This document shows positions 9,018 through 18,990 of a stretch of 64,000 nucleotides of DNA, piece by piece. The stretch is from Vibrio rumoiensis (GTDB lineage Bacteria > Pseudomonadota > Gammaproteobacteria > Enterobacterales > Vibrionaceae): positions 1,860,001 through 1,924,000 of the forward strand of contig NZ_AP018685.1 in assembly GCF_002218045.2 (NCBI RefSeq), in the 5' to 3' direction. The notes beneath the pieces were generated by a model that saw only the letters and a program-made list of their open reading frames with translations, did no database searches and had not been told where the DNA came from. The translations under genes and the position numbers were made by a program. Positions within the stretch are counted from its first letter, which is position 1. Every line of letters begins with the position of its first letter.

Positions 9018-9034
9018 TACCGGTATTTCCGGTA
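9018..9034. promoter_or_regulatory. Inverted repeat TACCGG-N5-CCGGTA before fldA
   Basis: A perfect 6-bp inverted repeat with a 5-bp spacer lies 24 bp upstream of the fldA start. It has no T-run, so it is more likely a protein-binding site or leader hairpin than a terminator. No regulator is assigned. Confidence 0.4.
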
Positions 9035-9057
9035 GTAGACATATAGGTAATATTTCT

Positions 9058-9585
9058 ATGGCAAGTGTAGGACTCTTCTTTGGTAGCGACACGGGTAATA
9101 CTGAAGCGGTTGCGAAAATGATACAAAAAGAACTTGGCAAACAACTTGTACACGTACAAGACATTGCGAAGAGCAGCAAGGAAGATATTGATAATTTTGA
9201 TCTATTACTGCTTGGCATTCCAACTTGGTATTACGGTGAATCCCAATGTGACTGGGATGACTTTTTCCCTGAACTTGAAGCAATAGATTTCTCAACCAAA
9301 CTTGTCGCTATTTTTGGTTGTGGTGACCAAGAAGATTACGCAGAATACTTCTGTGATGCGATGGGCACAATTCGTGATATCGTTGAAGCGAAAGGCGGTA
9401 CTATCATTGGCTATTGGCCAACGGAAGGTTATGAGTTTGAAGCTTCTAAAGCATTAGTGGATGACGACAACTTCATCGGCCTATGCATTGATGAAGATCG
9501 TCAACCTGAATTAACCGATGAACGTGTAAAAGCGTGGTCAAAACAAATTTATGATGAAATGTGCTTGGCAGAATTAGCTGATTAA
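9058..9585 (+). CDS. fldA: Flavodoxin I (long chain)
   Basis: FldA carries low-potential electrons on FMN for enzymes such as methionine synthase, radical-SAM proteins and IspG/IspH, and replaces ferredoxin when iron is low. The 175-residue protein has the phosphate loop GSDTGNTEAVAK at residues 9-20, the FMN-stacking loop PTWYYGESQCDWDDF and the GCGDQEDYAEYFCDA loop. The length with an extra insert marks it as the long-chain type. It lies upstream of fur, the same order as in E. coli. Confidence 0.97.
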   Translation: MASVGLFFGSDTGNTEAVAKMIQKELGKQLVHVQDIAKSSKEDIDNFDLLLLGIPTWYYGESQCDWDDFFPELEAIDFSTKLVAIFGCGDQEDYAEYFCDAMGTIRDIVEAKGGTIIGYWPTEGYEFEASKALVDDDNFIGLCIDEDRQPELTDERVKAWSKQIYDEMCLAELAD

Positions 9586-9608
9586 TCAAAATTTTGTGAT
9601 GTATGGAG

Positions 9609-9631
9609 ATACCTCCACTGTGAGGTATTTT
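9609..9631 (+). terminator. Short terminator after fldA
   Basis: A 7-bp stem (9609-9615 with 9622-9628, loop of 6) is followed by TTTTG. The stem is short, so some read-through into fur is likely. Confidence 0.55.
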
Positions 9632-9778
9632 GTTATCATCACTCTAATGCTATAGTCATTTTAGATACATTTTGACAACATATAATGAAACGCAGTGAAC
9701 TTGGTCGTGTAGTTCGAGTCATATTTACTGATGTCATTCATGCTTTCTGTTCAATGCAGAATCTCACAGGAAAGAATA

Positions 9779-10225
9779 ATGCCAGATAACAACCAAGCTC
9801 TAAAGGAAGCAGGTCTTAAAGTCACCTTACCTCGTTTGAAAATTTTAGAGGTATTGCAACAACCAGACTGCCAACATATCAGTGCAGAGGATTTATATAA
9901 AAAACTGATCGATCTTGGTGAGGAAATTGGTCTTGCAACCGTTTATCGTGTTTTAAACCAATTTGACGATGCTGGTATCGTAACTCGTCATCACTTTGAA
10001 GGTGGAAAGTCTGTTTTCGAATTATCGACTCAGCACCATCACGATCATCTAGTATGCCTAGATTGCGGTGAAGTTATTGAGTTTTCTGATGACGTTATTG
10101 AAGAACGTCAAAGAGAAATTGCCGCTAAGTACAATGTTAAATTAACTAACCATAGCCTTTACTTATATGGCCGTTGTGCTAACGGAAATTGTAAAACCGA
10201 CACCAATGCACATCAAACTAAGTAA
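9779..10225 (+). CDS. fur: Ferric uptake regulator Fur
   Basis: Fur is the iron-sensing DNA-binding repressor of iron uptake genes. The 148-residue protein has an N-terminal winged helix (AGLKVTLPRLKILEVL and the recognition region GLATVYRVLNQF), the metal-binding HHHDHLVCLDCGEVIEF segment, and a C-terminal pair of cysteines in RCANGNC. The ATG at 9779 is preceded by AGGAAAG. An upstream in-frame ATG at 9731 would add 16 residues not found in Fur proteins. It follows fldA with its own 190-bp promoter region. Confidence 0.98.
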   Translation: MPDNNQALKEAGLKVTLPRLKILEVLQQPDCQHISAEDLYKKLIDLGEEIGLATVYRVLNQFDDAGIVTRHHFEGGKSVFELSTQHHHDHLVCLDCGEVIEFSDDVIEERQREIAAKYNVKLTNHSLYLYGRCANGNCKTDTNAHQTK

Positions 10226-10256
10226 AACTAAGCCAAATTAGCTTTAAGCTTACCAA

Positions 10257-10295
10257 TAAAAAAACGCATCTCATTTTGAGGTGCGTTTTTAATTT
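10257..10295. terminator. Bidirectional terminator between fur and glnS
   Basis: A stem of about 13 bp with one G-U pair around the loop near 10274-10276 is flanked by an A-run on the left and a T-run on the right, so it can stop transcription from both convergent genes. Confidence 0.88.
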
Positions 10296-10367
10296 ATACA
10301 AAACCAAAATTAACGAAATAAACCAATAAGGTGAGAGACTTCCCACCTTACATAAAGATATTGCTTA

Positions 10368-12029
10368 TTACGCGTCGATCTTGGCCCACGTATCACGTAA
10401 ACCAACGGTACGATTAAACACTAAGCTTTCTGGTGCCGAATCTTTTGAATCAATACAGAAATAGCCTGTACGCTCAAATTGAATACCCACACCTGCTTCT
10501 GCGTTTGCTAAACTTGGCTCAACAAATGCTTTCTTAACAACCAAAGACTCAGGATTAATTGTCGCAGCAAAGTCATCCGCAGCGGCTGGGTTTGGTACAG
10601 TGAAAAGTCGTTCGTATAAACGAACATCCGCTTCTAGACCTTTTTCAGCAGACACCCAATGAATAACACCTTTGACTTTACGGCCGTCAGCAGGGTTTTT
10701 ACCTAATGTATCAGGATCGTAGCTACAGAAAATAGTAGTCACATTACCTTCTGCGTCCTTTTCAATGCGATTAGCTTGGATCACATAAGCACCACGTAAA
10801 CGCACTTCTTTACCAAGAACTAAGCGTTTGTATTTCTTGTTGGCTTCTTCACGGAAATCATCCGCTTCAATCCACACTTCACGTGTAAAAGGTACTTCAC
10901 GATTACCCATTTCAGGCTTATTTGGATGATTAGCAATCGTCAGAACTTCTTCACCTTCAAAGTTTTCAATAATTACTTTGACAGGATCTAAGACCGCCAT
11001 TGCGCGAGCAGCATTGTCATTTAAATCTTCACGAATACACGCTTCTAAAGAACTAAACTCGATCATATTGTCTTGTTTAGTCACACCAATGCGTGAACAA
11101 AACTCACGAATAGAGCTAGGAGTAAAGCCACGCCGACGTAAACCAGAAATCGTTGGCATACGAGGGTCATCCCAGCCGTTAACCAATTTTTCTGTTACTA
11201 ATTGGTTTAGCTTACGCTTAGACATCACTGTATATTCTAAGTTTAGACGGCTAAATTCGTATTGATGTGGTTTCGTATCAATAGTGATATTTTCCAATAC
11301 CCAATCATACAAACGTCGGTTATCTTGGAACTCCAGTGTACATAATGAATGAGTGATCCCTTCTAACGCATCCGAAATACAGTGAGTGAAGTCGTACATT
11401 GGGTAAATGCACCACTTATCTCCCGTCTGATGATGGCTAATAAAGCGCACACGATAAAGAACAGGATCACGCATAACGATAAATGAAGATGCCATATCGA
11501 TCTTCGCACGAAGACAAGCCTTACCTTCTTCAAACTCACCGTTACGCATCTTTTCAAATAACGCTAAGTTTTCTTCAACGCTACGGTCACGATACGGGCT
11601 ATTTTTTCCTGGCTGTTTTAACGTACCACGATATTCACGAATTTCATCAGGCGTCAGCTCATCAACGTAAGCTAAACCTTTTTCAATCAACTCTACCGCG
11701 TAAGCATATAGCGCATCAAAATAGTTAGATGAATAGCAAATGTCGCCATCCCAATTAAAGCCTAACCAATTTACGTCTTGTTTAATTGATTCAACGTATT
11801 CAATGTCTTCTTTCGCTGGGTTGGTATCATCAAAGCGAAGGTTACACTTACCCTGGTAATCCTGTGCCAAGCCAAAGTTTAAGCAAATAGACTTTGCATG
11901 GCCAATATGCAGATAGCCATTAGGTTCTGGTGGAAAACGCGTATGGATTCCAGTGTGTTTACCATCCGCTAAATCCTTATCAATAATTTGACGGATAAAG
12001 TTAGATGGTCGAGCCTCAGCTTCACTCAT
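10368..12029 (-). CDS. glnS: Glutaminyl-tRNA synthetase
   Basis: The class I synthetase charges tRNA-Gln with glutamine. The HIGH signature is seen in [16 protein letters not shown] near residue 35 and the KMSKS counterpart as VMSKRKLN near residue 268. The C-terminal anticodon-binding beta barrels are complete. I start at 12029 ([14 protein letters not shown]), giving 553 residues, one fewer than the E. coli enzyme, with GAGGT upstream. A longer frame to 12104 would add 25 residues unlike the family. Confidence 0.98.
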   Translation of the reverse strand: MSEAEARPSNFIRQIIDKDLADGKHTGIHTRFPPEPNGYLHIGHAKSICLNFGLAQDYQGKCNLRFDDTNPAKEDIEYVESIKQDVNWLGFNWDGDICYSSNYFDALYAYAVELIEKGLAYVDELTPDEIREYRGTLKQPGKNSPYRDRSVEENLALFEKMRNGEFEEGKACLRAKIDMASSFIVMRDPVLYRVRFISHHQTGDKWCIYPMYDFTHCISDALEGITHSLCTLEFQDNRRLYDWVLENITIDTKPHQYEFSRLNLEYTVMSKRKLNQLVTEKLVNGWDDPRMPTISGLRRRGFTPSSIREFCSRIGVTKQDNMIEFSSLEACIREDLNDNAARAMAVLDPVKVIIENFEGEEVLTIANHPNKPEMGNREVPFTREVWIEADDFREEANKKYKRLVLGKEVRLRGAYVIQANRIEKDAEGNVTTIFCSYDPDTLGKNPADGRKVKGVIHWVSAEKGLEADVRLYERLFTVPNPAAADDFAATINPESLVVKKAFVEPSLANAEAGVGIQFERTGYFCIDSKDSAPESLVFNRTVGLRDTWAKIDA

Positions 12030-12173
12030 CGATAGTACCTCAATAAATATAAGAGTCTTTTTATAATTAGGGCTAATGATCCACAATTCTAGCCCTTTAC
12101 ACAACTAGAAGTAGTATTTTCTTTGTTAAAAGCCTAAAAAGAAGCCCAAAGAGTCATAATTCTATTTTTTAGA

Positions 12174-12203
12174 ATAAAAAAAGGCTCCACATAGGGAGCC
12201 TTT
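12174..12203 (-). terminator. Terminator of nagE
   Basis: A stem of 8 bp or more (12181-12188 with 12195-12202) is followed on the minus strand by a T-run, 24 bp past the nagE stop. Confidence 0.85.
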
Positions 12204-12225
12204 CTAATCAACGGTGTAGATTTAC

Positions 12226-13785
12226 TTACGGTAAAACAACATCCGATAAGTCATCAGAAGCTGGAATTTCTTTCATCTCTCCAGCAACGATTTCAGCTAA
12301 TGGGCCGAGAATAACTTGTAGGTTATTTTCACCTAACTTAACAACCCCTTTAGCACCAAGCTTTTTCAACACGGCTTCGTCAACAATAGAGCGATCTTTC
12401 AATGTTAAACGTAAGCGAGTGATACAAGCATCAATCGTTGTCACGTTACCATGGCCACCAAGAGCTTTCAGGTATTGACGTGCAACCGCACCAGAAGGTT
12501 GCTTTGATTTGCTTGCAGGAGCGGCAACTTCTTCGTCTTCACGACCAGGCGTTTTCATGTTGAACGCACGGATTAAGAAACTAAAGATAAAGAAGTAAGC
12601 TGCACCGAATGCTAAACCAATAATCAATAATGTCACAGGTTTCGTTGCTAGACCCCAGTTCAACACAAAGTCGATAAGACCTGCTGAGAAACCAAAGCCA
12701 TGCAATGTACCAAACATGTTAGCAACCACTAGAGACAGACCCGTTAATACGGCGTGTACCGCATATAGGCCTGGTGCTAGGAACATAAACATGAATTCTA
12801 GAGGCTCTGTGATACCCGTTAGGAATGAACAGAATGCAACAGAGAATAAGGCACCAGCAACTTGACCACGACGCTCAGAAGGAGCCGCTAGGTACATAGC
12901 AAGCGCACCACCAGGTAGACCAAACATCATGATTGGGAAGAAACCATTCATGAATACCCCAGCCGATTTATCGCCGCCAAAGTAACGGTTTAGATCACCG
13001 GTTTTAATGGTCTCTTTCACACTATCAACCACTGCTGTGATTTCTGGTGTTACTGCATTTTTGAACGTAAAGGTATGCTCTTGACCAACCACTAATGTCT
13101 TCGCAATCGCTGGGTCTACACACAATTGATGAATATTAGAGAATGCACCCGTTGCCGTTACCATGATTTCTTGACATGAGCCCATACCAAACCAGAAGTA
13201 AGAGTTCAGTACGTGGTGAAGGCCAACAGGAATCAACGCACGGTTTAAAGTGCCGTAGATAAACTGACCAACTGCACCAGAAGTTGAGATACCATGAGCT
13301 AAAGTATCAAGACCGTGTTGGACCATAGGCCAAACAACGCCAAACACTGCACCCGCAACCACAGCAACCAAGCCCGCCATAATTGGAACTAAGCGGCGAC
13401 CAGAGAAGAAGGCTAACCATTCAGGCAAACGAGTAGCGTGGAATGCGTTATAGCAATGTCCTGCAATGATACCTGCAAAGATACCACCAAAGAATGACAT
13501 ATTAACGTCAGCATTAATTTGTTGCGCTGTTGCAGTTAAAACGAAATAAGCAACGGCACCGGCTAAACCAGCCGCACCCGCACCATCTTTTGATAAACCA
13601 ATTGCAATACCTAAACCAAAGAGTAAAGGTAACTGGCTAAAAATCGCATTACCAGCCGATGCCATAAATGCAATATCTAACAGGTCAGGTTGACCCAAAC
13701 GAAGTAAAAGCGCCGCAACAGGTAGTGTTGCAATAGGTAGCATCAACGCTTTACCTAGTCTTTGTGCGTATCCAAGTATATTCAC
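12226..13785 (-). CDS. nagE: PTS N-acetylglucosamine transporter, EIICB
   Basis: This inner-membrane permease imports N-acetylglucosamine and phosphorylates it. The 519 residues contain an EIIC channel domain (about 1-390, many membrane segments) and an EIIB domain whose phosphorylated cysteine is Cys454 in TIDACITRLRL. The E. coli protein carries an additional C-terminal EIIA domain that is absent here. It must therefore take phosphate from a separate EIIA, most likely the Crr protein encoded at 42575-43084. It is divergent from nagBAC across a shared region with NagC- and CRP-like sites. Confidence 0.96.
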   Translation of the reverse strand: MNILGYAQRLGKALMLPIATLPVAALLLRLGQPDLLDIAFMASAGNAIFSQLPLLFGLGIAIGLSKDGAGAAGLAGAVAYFVLTATAQQINADVNMSFFGGIFAGIIAGHCYNAFHATRLPEWLAFFSGRRLVPIMAGLVAVVAGAVFGVVWPMVQHGLDTLAHGISTSGAVGQFIYGTLNRALIPVGLHHVLNSYFWFGMGSCQEIMVTATGAFSNIHQLCVDPAIAKTLVVGQEHTFTFKNAVTPEITAVVDSVKETIKTGDLNRYFGGDKSAGVFMNGFFPIMMFGLPGGALAMYLAAPSERRGQVAGALFSVAFCSFLTGITEPLEFMFMFLAPGLYAVHAVLTGLSLVVANMFGTLHGFGFSAGLIDFVLNWGLATKPVTLLIIGLAFGAAYFFIFSFLIRAFNMKTPGREDEEVAAPASKSKQPSGAVARQYLKALGGHGNVTTIDACITRLRLTLKDRSIVDEAVLKKLGAKGVVKLGENNLQVILGPLAEIVAGEMKEIPASDDLSDVVLP

Positions 13786-13867
13786 CGTAATTCCCCCCTA
13801 TAGGATTTGGTAAAATTCGTATTACTTATTTTTCTTAAAAAATTTAGTACAGCGACAGTCTATGCAA

Positions 13868-13889
13868 TTAATTTTAGTCCGCAAATTAA
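13868..13889. promoter_or_regulatory. NagC-like operator on the nagE side
   Basis: The arms TTAATTT and AAATTAA are perfectly inverted around 8 bp. AT-rich arms around a short mixed centre are the form of NagC boxes. A similar site lies about 117 bp to the right, on the nagB side. Confidence 0.6.
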
Positions 13890-13901
13890 AAGCCTGTTAT
13901 T

Positions 13902-13917
13902 TGTGATCTTTATCAAG
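13902..13917 (+). promoter_or_regulatory. CRP-like site between nagE and nagB
   Basis: TGTGA, six bases, then TCAAG: a perfect left half-site and a partial right half-site. It lies between the two NagC-like boxes, the same architecture as in the E. coli nagE-nagB region. Confidence 0.55.
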
Positions 13918-13985
13918 AGTTATTTGCCAGTTTGCGTAATTCTTGTGAAGGATTTATCTTATTTAGACTAGATAGTTTTCAAAAC

Positions 13986-14006
13986 TTATTTTATCATGCA
14001 AAATAA
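13986..14006. promoter_or_regulatory. NagC-like operator on the nagB side
   Basis: The arms TTATTTT and AAAATAA are perfectly inverted around 7 bp, 53 bp upstream of the nagB start. Repressor bound here and at 13868-13889 could loop the DNA between the divergent promoters. Confidence 0.65.
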
Positions 14007-14058
14007 TGAAATAAATGTCCTATTATCCATTTTTGTTTATGTCCTATAGAGGTGTACT

Positions 14059-14862
14059 GTGAGACTCATTCCACTCAATAATGCAAATGAAGTTGGCCTA
14101 TGGTCAGCACGTCATATTATCAATAAAATCAATAAGTTTAACCCAACTGAAGACCGACCTTTCGTTTTAGGCTTACCGACAGGTGGGACACCTCTAAACA
14201 CATACAAGCAATTGATTAAACTTCATAAAGATGGCGAAGTAAGCTTCAAGCACGTTGTCACCTTTAATATGGATGAATACGTAGGATTAGCCTCTGATCA
14301 TCCTGAATCTTATCGTTCATTCATGTATGAGAATTTTTTTCAGCACATTGATATTCAAGAAAAGAACATCAATCTATTGAACGGTAACACCGATGATCAC
14401 GAAGCAGAGTGCAAACGTTACGAAGATAAAATTAAATCGTATGGACGCATTAATTTGTTCATGGGTGGTGTGGGTAACGACGGCCACATTGCTTTTAACG
14501 AGCCGGCTTCATCATTATCATCACGTACACGTATCAAAACTCTAACCGAAGATACCCGTATTGCAAATTCACGCTTTTTCAATGGTGATATTAGCCAAGT
14601 ACCTAAATATTCGCTAACTATTGGCGTTGGTACTCTACTAGATTCTGAAGAAGTTATGATTTTGATCACAGGCCATAATAAAGCACTTGCTTTACAAGCT
14701 GCGGTAGAAGGCTCAGTCAACCACCTATGGACAGTATCGGCATTACAACTTCATGCTAAATCCGTCATTGTTTGTGATGAACCTTCAACTCAAGAACTTA
14801 AAGTAAAAACGGTTAAGTACTTTAAAGAGTTAGAAGCTGAAAACATTAAGAATTTAAAATAA
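14059..14862 (+). CDS. nagB: Glucosamine-6-phosphate deaminase
   Basis: NagB converts glucosamine 6-phosphate to fructose 6-phosphate and ammonia, the last step of amino-sugar breakdown before glycolysis. The 267-residue protein matches the hexameric enzyme: [10 protein letters not shown] phosphate loop, FNMDEYVGL near residue 70 with the catalytic aspartate, and [15 protein letters not shown] with the catalytic aspartate and histidine near residue 140. The start is a GTG at 14059 behind AGAGGTG. It is the first gene of nagBAC. Confidence 0.97.
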   Translation: MRLIPLNNANEVGLWSARHIINKINKFNPTEDRPFVLGLPTGGTPLNTYKQLIKLHKDGEVSFKHVVTFNMDEYVGLASDHPESYRSFMYENFFQHIDIQEKNINLLNGNTDDHEAECKRYEDKIKSYGRINLFMGGVGNDGHIAFNEPASSLSSRTRIKTLTEDTRIANSRFFNGDISQVPKYSLTIGVGTLLDSEEVMILITGHNKALALQAAVEGSVNHLWTVSALQLHAKSVIVCDEPSTQELKVKTVKYFKELEAENIKNLK

Positions 14863-14875
14863 GAGGATGCCAACT

Positions 14876-16012
14876 ATGTATGCTCTGATAAATGCAAGAA
14901 TCTACACTGGTCATGACGTACTTACAGAGCATGCCGTGATAGTGGATGCAGGTAAAATTCAATCTATTGTAAAAATGGATGATTTACCAAAAGAGATCAA
15001 GACACAAGATTTACAAGGGGCAAATCTAAGCCCTGGTTTTATCGATCTACAACTTAATGGTTGTGGCGGCGTGATGCTCAATGACGAAGTCACCGCTGAT
15101 ACAATGCAGATCATGCACAAGGCCAACTTGAAATCAGGCTGCACTAGCTTCTTACCAACATTAATCACTTCATCAGATGAAGATATGCAGCAAGCAATTT
15201 CTGCTGCTCGCGAATATCAACAACGTTATCAAAATCAGTCTTTAGGCCTGCATTTAGAGGGACCTTATCTCAACGTTTTGAAAAAAGGGATTCATCGCCC
15301 TGATTTTATTCGTAAATCCGATGATGAGATGATCCAAACGATTTGTGATAATCACGATGTGATCGCAAAAGTAACCTTAGCACCTGAACAAAATGCACCA
15401 GAGCATATCCAACGCTTAAGAGATGCCGGCATTGTTGTCTCTATTGGCCACACTAACGCAACCTATCGAGAAGCTCGTCAAGGTTTTGCTAACGGCATTA
15501 CATTCGCTACTCACCTTTTCAATGCGATGACTCCGATGGTTGGTCGTGAACCCGGTGTGGTTGGTGCCATCTATGATACATCTGAAGTATATGCAGGTAT
15601 TATTGCTGATGGCTTCCATGTAGACTATGCCAACATCCGAATTGCTCATAAAATCAAAGGCGATAAACTAGTATTAGTGACGGATGCCACAGCTCCAGCA
15701 GGAGCAGACATGGATCACTTTATTTTTGTTGGTAAGAAAGTATATTACCGAGATGGTAAGTGTGTTGATGAAAATGGCACACTTGGTGGTTCAGCTTTAA
15801 CCATGATTGAAGCCGTGCAAAATACGGTTGAACATGTAGGAATCGCTTTAGACGAAGCACTGAGAATGGCTACGCTTTATCCTGCCCGCGCAATCGGTGT
15901 AGATAGACAGCTTGGCGAAATTAAACCAGGTATGGTGGCAAACCTGACTGTGTTTGATCGTGACTTCAATGTAAAAGCGACGGTTGTTAACGGACAATAC
16001 GAGCAGACATAG
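14876..16012 (+). CDS. nagA: N-acetylglucosamine-6-phosphate deacetylase
   Basis: NagA removes the acetyl group from GlcNAc 6-phosphate, producing the substrate of NagB. The 378-residue amidohydrolase shows [14 protein letters not shown] near residue 53, the metal-site glutamate in LHLEGPYL, histidines in SIGHTNA and ATHLFNAM, and the catalytic aspartate in [11 protein letters not shown] choose the ATG at 14876 because the Shine-Dalgarno AAGAGG at 14861-14866 abuts the earlier ATG at 14867 but lies 9 bases from this one, and because the family begins MYAL. Confidence 0.96.
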   Translation: MYALINARIYTGHDVLTEHAVIVDAGKIQSIVKMDDLPKEIKTQDLQGANLSPGFIDLQLNGCGGVMLNDEVTADTMQIMHKANLKSGCTSFLPTLITSSDEDMQQAISAAREYQQRYQNQSLGLHLEGPYLNVLKKGIHRPDFIRKSDDEMIQTICDNHDVIAKVTLAPEQNAPEHIQRLRDAGIVVSIGHTNATYREARQGFANGITFATHLFNAMTPMVGREPGVVGAIYDTSEVYAGIIADGFHVDYANIRIAHKIKGDKLVLVTDATAPAGADMDHFIFVGKKVYYRDGKCVDENGTLGGSALTMIEAVQNTVEHVGIALDEALRMATLYPARAIGVDRQLGEIKPGMVANLTVFDRDFNVKATVVNGQYEQT

Positions 16013-16013
16013 A

Positions 16014-17228
16014 ATGAATGGCGGACAAATTGGTAATGTAGATTTAGTTAAACAACTTAACAGCGCAGCTGTATATCGTTTAATCGACCAACAAGGTCCA
16101 ATTTCGAGAATACAGGTTGCCGATGTCAGCCAATTAGCGCCCGCCAGTGTCACAAAAATCACTCGCCAACTACTTGAGCGAGGGTTAATTAAAGAAGTAG
16201 CACAGCAAGCCTCAACCGGAGGTCGACGTGCTATTTCTTTAACGACGGAAACCTCTCCTTTTCACTCTGTTGCAATACGCTTAGGCCGTGACTATATCCA
16301 ATTAAGCTTGTATGACTTAAGTGGCCACGAATTAGCCAATCATCATGCTTCATTCAAATATGATAAACAACAAGACCTTCTTGATGGTTTAGTCCTTCAT
16401 ACTCAAGCTTTTATCAATCAACATAAAAAGATTATCGAGCAATTCATTGCTATCGGTGTAACACTCCCAGGCCTTGTTAACCCAGAAACCGGGATTGTGG
16501 AATACATGCCCAATACCGAAATCGATAACCTTTCTTTAGGTAAATTACTCAGCGATACATTTAACGTTGAAACTTTTGTTGGCAATGATATTCGTGGTTT
16601 GGCACTGGCAGAGCATTACTTTGGTGCCAGCCGTGATTGTCAGGACTCCATTTTAGTCAGTGTTTACCGAGGCACAGGTGCAGGCATTATTGTAAATGGT
16701 CAAGTCTTTTTAGGCTCTAACCGAAATGTCGGTGAAATCGGCCACGTTCAAATTGAACCATTGGGTGATCGATGCCAATGTGGCAATTTTGGTTGTCTTG
16801 AAACCATTGCTGCTAACCCTGCTATCATCGCTCATGTTCAATCACGATTAGATCAAGGTTTTCCATCTAGCTTGTCTAATATTGACAATTTAACCATGAG
16901 CACCATATGCGATCATGCAAACCAAGGTGATGAACTTGCCAGCCAAGCCCTTATTCGTGTTGGACATTATTTGGGTAAAGCGATTGCGATGACAGTGAAT
17001 TTATTTAACCCACAAAAAATTATTATCGCTGGTGAATTAGTCAAATCGAAAGAAATCATTTTTCACGCGATACAACGAAACATTGAAAGCCACTCATTAA
17101 CAACCTTCCACAAAAACTTACCTATTGTGGAATCAAAACTTTATACACAACCTACAATTGGTGCATTTGCCATGATTAAGCGCGCTATGCTCAATGGTGT
17201 ATTACTGCAAAAATTGTTAGGAGAATAA
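16014..17228 (+). CDS. nagC: N-acetylglucosamine repressor NagC (ROK family)
   Basis: NagC represses the nag genes until GlcNAc 6-phosphate binds. The 404-residue protein has an N-terminal helix-turn-helix (GPISRIQVADVSQLAPASVT at about 27-46) followed by a ROK sugar-kinase-like domain with the zinc motif CQCGNFGCLE near residue 255. The ATG at 16014 begins one base after the nagA stop codon, so translation is coupled; a longer frame from 15984 would overlap nagA. Candidate operators for this protein lie between nagE and nagB. Confidence 0.97.
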   Translation: MNGGQIGNVDLVKQLNSAAVYRLIDQQGPISRIQVADVSQLAPASVTKITRQLLERGLIKEVAQQASTGGRRAISLTTETSPFHSVAIRLGRDYIQLSLYDLSGHELANHHASFKYDKQQDLLDGLVLHTQAFINQHKKIIEQFIAIGVTLPGLVNPETGIVEYMPNTEIDNLSLGKLLSDTFNVETFVGNDIRGLALAEHYFGASRDCQDSILVSVYRGTGAGIIVNGQVFLGSNRNVGEIGHVQIEPLGDRCQCGNFGCLETIAANPAIIAHVQSRLDQGFPSSLSNIDNLTMSTICDHANQGDELASQALIRVGHYLGKAIAMTVNLFNPQKIIIAGELVKSKEIIFHAIQRNIESHSLTTFHKNLPIVESKLYTQPTIGAFAMIKRAMLNGVLLQKLLGE

Positions 17229-17271
17229 GATAAATAACATTATCTTAAACTGCTTAAGTATATAATTCCTC

Positions 17272-17301
17272 ACGGGTATATCCATTGATATGCCCGTTTT
17301 T
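17272..17301 (+). terminator. Terminator of nagBAC
   Basis: A 10-bp stem with one G-U pair (17272-17281 with 17288-17297) is followed by TTTT. It ends the nag operon 20 bp before the antiporter gene. Confidence 0.85.
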
Positions 17302-17320
17302 ATTTTAGGAAAATAAACAC

Positions 17321-18943
17321 ATGGATATCTTACTCATTATCGCAGCCTTTATTTCTGGCTTCATTGCACTCAAACTGAACCTTCCACCATTAGTCGGATT
17401 CTTGATTGCCGGATTTGGATTGCAGTATGCCGGATTTACCACGAATGAGACCATCACAACATTATCCGATCTAGGTGTTACCCTCCTTCTTTTCACGATT
17501 GGCCTAAAGCTAGATATCAAAACATTACTTGCCAAAGAAATCTGGGCCAGTGCTACCCTACACAACGTACTCTCTACCGCCTTTTTTACATTAGCGTTAT
17601 TCGGTCTAAAAACCGTTGGTATCAGTTTATTCAGCGGAATTGATATCTCTCAGATTGTCTTACTCGCTTTTGTATTGTCGTTTTCAAGCACCGTATTTGC
17701 GATCAAGAGTTTAGAAGAAAAAGGCAGCATGAATTCAACGTTTGCCACCATATCGATTGGTATTTTGGTAATGCAAGATATTTTCGCGGTGCTTTTTCTT
17801 ACCATTTCAACGGGTAAGGTACCCGAATGGTACGCCTTAGGCTTGTTTGTTTTGCCTCTGCTTCGACCACTTTTTTATAAAGTTTTAGATAAGTGTGGTC
17901 ATGGTGAAATGTTAGTTCTATATGGTTTTTTCATGGCATTAGTCATGGGCGCTGGCCTTTTCAACCTAGTTGGAATGAAAGCCGATCTCGGTGCCCTAAT
18001 TTTAGGTATGCTATTAGCTGGTCATTACAAAGCATCTGAACTTTCTAAATCTCTGTTTAACATTAAAGAGCTGTTCTTAGTCTGCTTTTTCTTAAATATA
18101 GGATTATCCGATGCGCCAACAATAGATGGCTTTATTTTTGCCCTTTTACTACTTTTCTTACTTCCAGTTAAAGGCGCACTCTATTACATTGTCATTAATT
18201 TATTCAAATTCCGCGTTCGTACTTCATTGCTCGCTTCTTTAACATTACTTAATTACAGTGAATTTGGCCTTATCGTCTCAGGGATTGCTTATAAACTCGG
18301 TTGGTTACCGGGCGAAATGATGGTCGCAATTGCGATAGCGGTTTCACTCTCCTTCATTATTGCCGCTCCAATTAACAACCTCAGCCATAAGATTTATCGC
18401 TACACCTCTCACTGGCTTAAAGAACAAGCAGATGAAAAGTTACACCTCAAGGATAAACGTATTAACCCTGGACATGCTCAAGTACTTATATTAGGAATGG
18501 GGCGCATTGGCACAGGTGCTTATGATGAAATTCGTACCCGCTATGGCAAAATCAGTTTAGGGGTAGAAACGCGCTCTGATGTGGTTCACACCCATCGTCA
18601 AAGTGGAAGAAACGTTATTCAAGGTGATGCAACCGACTCAGATTTTTGGGAACGCATTCTAGATATCGCCAATGTAAAACTTGTACTACTTGCCATGCCA
18701 CATCATAAAGGTAACCAATCGGCGCTTGAACAACTAAAGGCCCGTAATTATAAAGGGCAAACCGCTGCAATTGCTGAATATCCAGATCAAGTAGTGGAAA
18801 TGACTCAAAACGGAGTCGATGCAGCATTTAATATTTACAACGAAGCCGGAGCAGGTTTTGCTCGCCATGTATGTGATAAATTGAATCCCCAGTTTAAAGT
18901 GATGCAAGCTGGCCATTGGGATAAAAGCAATGATCTTACTTAA
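17321..18943 (+). CDS. CPA2-family cation:proton antiporter with NAD-binding regulatory domain
   Basis: This 540-residue inner-membrane protein has about twelve hydrophobic segments in residues 1-375, matching the CPA2 (KefB/KefC/YbaL-like) exchangers, then a TrkA-N type domain beginning AQVLILGMGRIGTGAYDE, whose glycine pattern binds a dinucleotide. Such proteins exchange or release potassium or sodium against protons under control of that domain. The C-terminus is shorter than in KefC and no KefF/KefG partner is adjacent, so substrate and ligand are not known. It follows the nagC terminator and is probably transcribed alone. Confidence 0.88.
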   Translation: MDILLIIAAFISGFIALKLNLPPLVGFLIAGFGLQYAGFTTNETITTLSDLGVTLLLFTIGLKLDIKTLLAKEIWASATLHNVLSTAFFTLALFGLKTVGISLFSGIDISQIVLLAFVLSFSSTVFAIKSLEEKGSMNSTFATISIGILVMQDIFAVLFLTISTGKVPEWYALGLFVLPLLRPLFYKVLDKCGHGEMLVLYGFFMALVMGAGLFNLVGMKADLGALILGMLLAGHYKASELSKSLFNIKELFLVCFFLNIGLSDAPTIDGFIFALLLLFLLPVKGALYYIVINLFKFRVRTSLLASLTLLNYSEFGLIVSGIAYKLGWLPGEMMVAIAIAVSLSFIIAAPINNLSHKIYRYTSHWLKEQADEKLHLKDKRINPGHAQVLILGMGRIGTGAYDEIRTRYGKISLGVETRSDVVHTHRQSGRNVIQGDATDSDFWERILDIANVKLVLLAMPHHKGNQSALEQLKARNYKGQTAAIAEYPDQVVEMTQNGVDAAFNIYNEAGAGFARHVCDKLNPQFKVMQAGHWDKSNDLT

Positions 18944-18975
18944 ATGCCATTGATTAGAACAAAATACAACCACAA

Positions 18976-18990
18976 GTGAATAATATTCAC
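18976..18990. promoter_or_regulatory. Perfect 15-bp palindrome upstream of asnB
   Basis: GTGAATAATATTCAC is palindromic around its central base, and a further half-site TATTATTCAC follows at 19012-19021. It resembles an ARG box but with a spacer one base too short. It lies about 215 bp before asnB, so it may be an operator for that gene; no regulator is assigned. Confidence 0.45.

Noticed and set aside
17321..18943. Naming the antiporter KefC
   Set aside because: The C-terminal part is short and no KefF/KefG ancillary gene is adjacent, so only the CPA2 family is supported.
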